DNA of 5,530 nucleotides from DATBLE01 sp046735055 (GTDB lineage: Bacteria > Actinomycetota > Thermoleophilia > Gaiellales > Gaiellaceae): assembly GCA_046735055.1 (NCBI GenBank), contig JBKPSO010000109.1, forward strand, positions 1 to 5,530, written 5' to 3'. The notes beneath the pieces are model-generated. The model had not been told where the DNA came from, searched no databases, and saw only the letters and a program-made list of their open reading frames with translations. Below, one piece after another: positions 5,034-5,530 of this stretch (the first letter of the stretch is position 1; every line of letters starts with the position of its first letter). Position numbers and translations under genes: made by a program.

Positions 5034-5060
5034 TACGATGACCTCGACAGTCGAGAGGAG
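5034..5060 (+). promoter_or_regulatory. Slipin upstream region: -10-like box, palindrome and ribosome-binding site
   Basis: TACGAT (5034-5039) resembles an actinobacterial -10 (TAnnnT), though no good -35 was found. It is followed by the palindrome CTCGAC-A-GTCGAG (5043-5055), then AGGAG (5056-5060) 8 nt ahead of the GTG start. The ribosome-binding site supports the GTG at 5069; an ATG at 5038 is out of frame. The palindrome touches the Shine-Dalgarno sequence and could be a repressor site or a small RNA hairpin. Confidence 0.4.
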
Positions 5061-5068
5061 AGACCGCT

Positions 5069-5530
5069 GTGACCGCCGCCATCGTTGTCGTTGTTGTCGT
5101 CGTCGTTCTCGTGCTGCTGTTCGCGTTCGCAGCGGTCAAGGTCGCACGCGAGTACGAGCGCGGCATCATCTTCCGCCTCGGCCGGCTGCTCCCGGAGCCG
5201 AAGGGGCCGGGCCTCTTCCTGCTGATCCCGGTCGTCGACCGCATGGTCAAGGTCGACCTGCGCACGATCACGCTGAACATCCCGCCGCAGGACGTGATCA
5301 CGAAGGACAACGTCCCGGTGCGGGTGAACGCGGTCGCCTACTTCCGGATCGTCTCCCCGAAGGACGCGATCGTCCAGGTCGAGAACTTCATGGTCGCCAC
5401 GTCCCAGATCGCCCAGACGACCCTGCGGTCGGTGCTCGGCCAGCACCTGCTCGACGAGCTCCTCTCGGAACGCGACAAGATCAACGCGATCCTGCAGGAG
5501 ATCATCGACACGCAGACCGCACCATGGGGC
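5069..5530 (+). CDS. Slipin / stomatin-like SPFH (band 7) membrane protein, 3'-partial
   Basis: Membrane-anchored scaffold of the stomatin/prohibitin/flotillin/HflK-C superfamily, which oligomerises at the membrane and is often paired with an NfeD-type protein. The first 154 residues are present, out of about 250-300 in bacterial slipins. An N-terminal membrane helix (about 4-23) contains eight consecutive Val codons. The band-7 domain then follows: VAREYERGIIFRLGR (25-39), GPGLFLLIP (46-54), VDLRTITLNIPPQDVITKDN (62-81), PVRVNAVAYFRI (83-94), then the conserved helix TLRSVLGQHLLDELLSERDK (118-137) and DTQTAPWG at the window edge. The GTG start has AGGAG 8 nt upstream. The frame is open at 5530, so the gene continues. 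The family is certain; the client or lipid domain it organises is not known. Confidence 0.93.
   Translation, partial: MTAAIVVVVVVVVLVLLFAFAAVKVAREYERGIIFRLGRLLPEPKGPGLFLLIPVVDRMVKVDLRTITLNIPPQDVITKDNVPVRVNAVAYFRIVSPKDAIVQVENFMVATSQIAQTTLRSVLGQHLLDELLSERDKINAILQEIIDTQTAPWG

Noticed and set aside
4549..5446. Long minus-strand reading frames opposite the ANTAR and slipin genes.
   Set aside because: Low-complexity Arg/Thr or Asp/His-rich products (runs of Thr or Asn-Asp opposite the Val codons), antisense to confident genes; only the short 4904-5017 tail was kept as doubtful.

Overview
The window is GC-rich with strongly GC-biased third codon positions. It uses GTG as well as ATG starts and carries a receiver/ANTAR regulator and a slipin of the kind common in Actinomycetota. 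The gene set looks most like a deep-branching actinobacterium such as Thermoleophilia (Gaiellales or Solirubrobacterales). That placement is inferred from composition and protein style, not from a marker gene.

Layout, left to right. (1) The 3' part of a diacylglycerol/sphingosine-kinase-like lipid kinase (+) runs in from the left edge and ends at 961. A long hairpin (978-1013) follows it. (2) About 1 kb without an intact gene (962-1996). It holds a frameshifted acetyltransferase (GNAT) remnant on the minus strand (about 1014-1342), a coding-like but unassigned minus-strand stretch (about 1400-1515), and a structured leader for the next gene. (3) An Hsp20 small heat-shock protein gene (1997-2470, +) with an extended -10 promoter candidate about 160 nt upstream, three leader hairpins and a textbook intrinsic terminator. 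(4) A convergent minus-strand operon of three genes (4019 down to 2483), joined by two ATGA start/stop overlaps: a 90-aa unknown soluble protein, a 338-aa polytopic membrane protein of the lysylphosphatidylglycerol-synthase transmembrane/flippase-like family, and an 84-aa unknown protein whose C-terminal codons run through the Hsp20 terminator. (5) A 215-bp divergent region (4020-4234) with two strong inverted repeats. One is a 60-nt near-perfect hairpin ending 5 nt before the next start codon. (6) A response-regulator-like protein with a degenerate receiver and an ANTAR RNA-binding domain (4235-4849, +). (7) A 219-bp gap with a possible tiny minus-strand membrane ORF. (8) The 5' part of a stomatin/slipin (SPFH) gene (5069 to the right edge, +).

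Several genes point to the envelope and stress: a lipid kinase, a lipid-flippase-like membrane protein, a small heat-shock chaperone and a membrane-domain organiser. Nothing in the sequence proves they act together. The points most worth following are the coupled three-gene operon around the flippase-like protein, the large hairpin abutting the pseudo-receiver/ANTAR gene, and the possible RNA-thermometer leader of hsp20.
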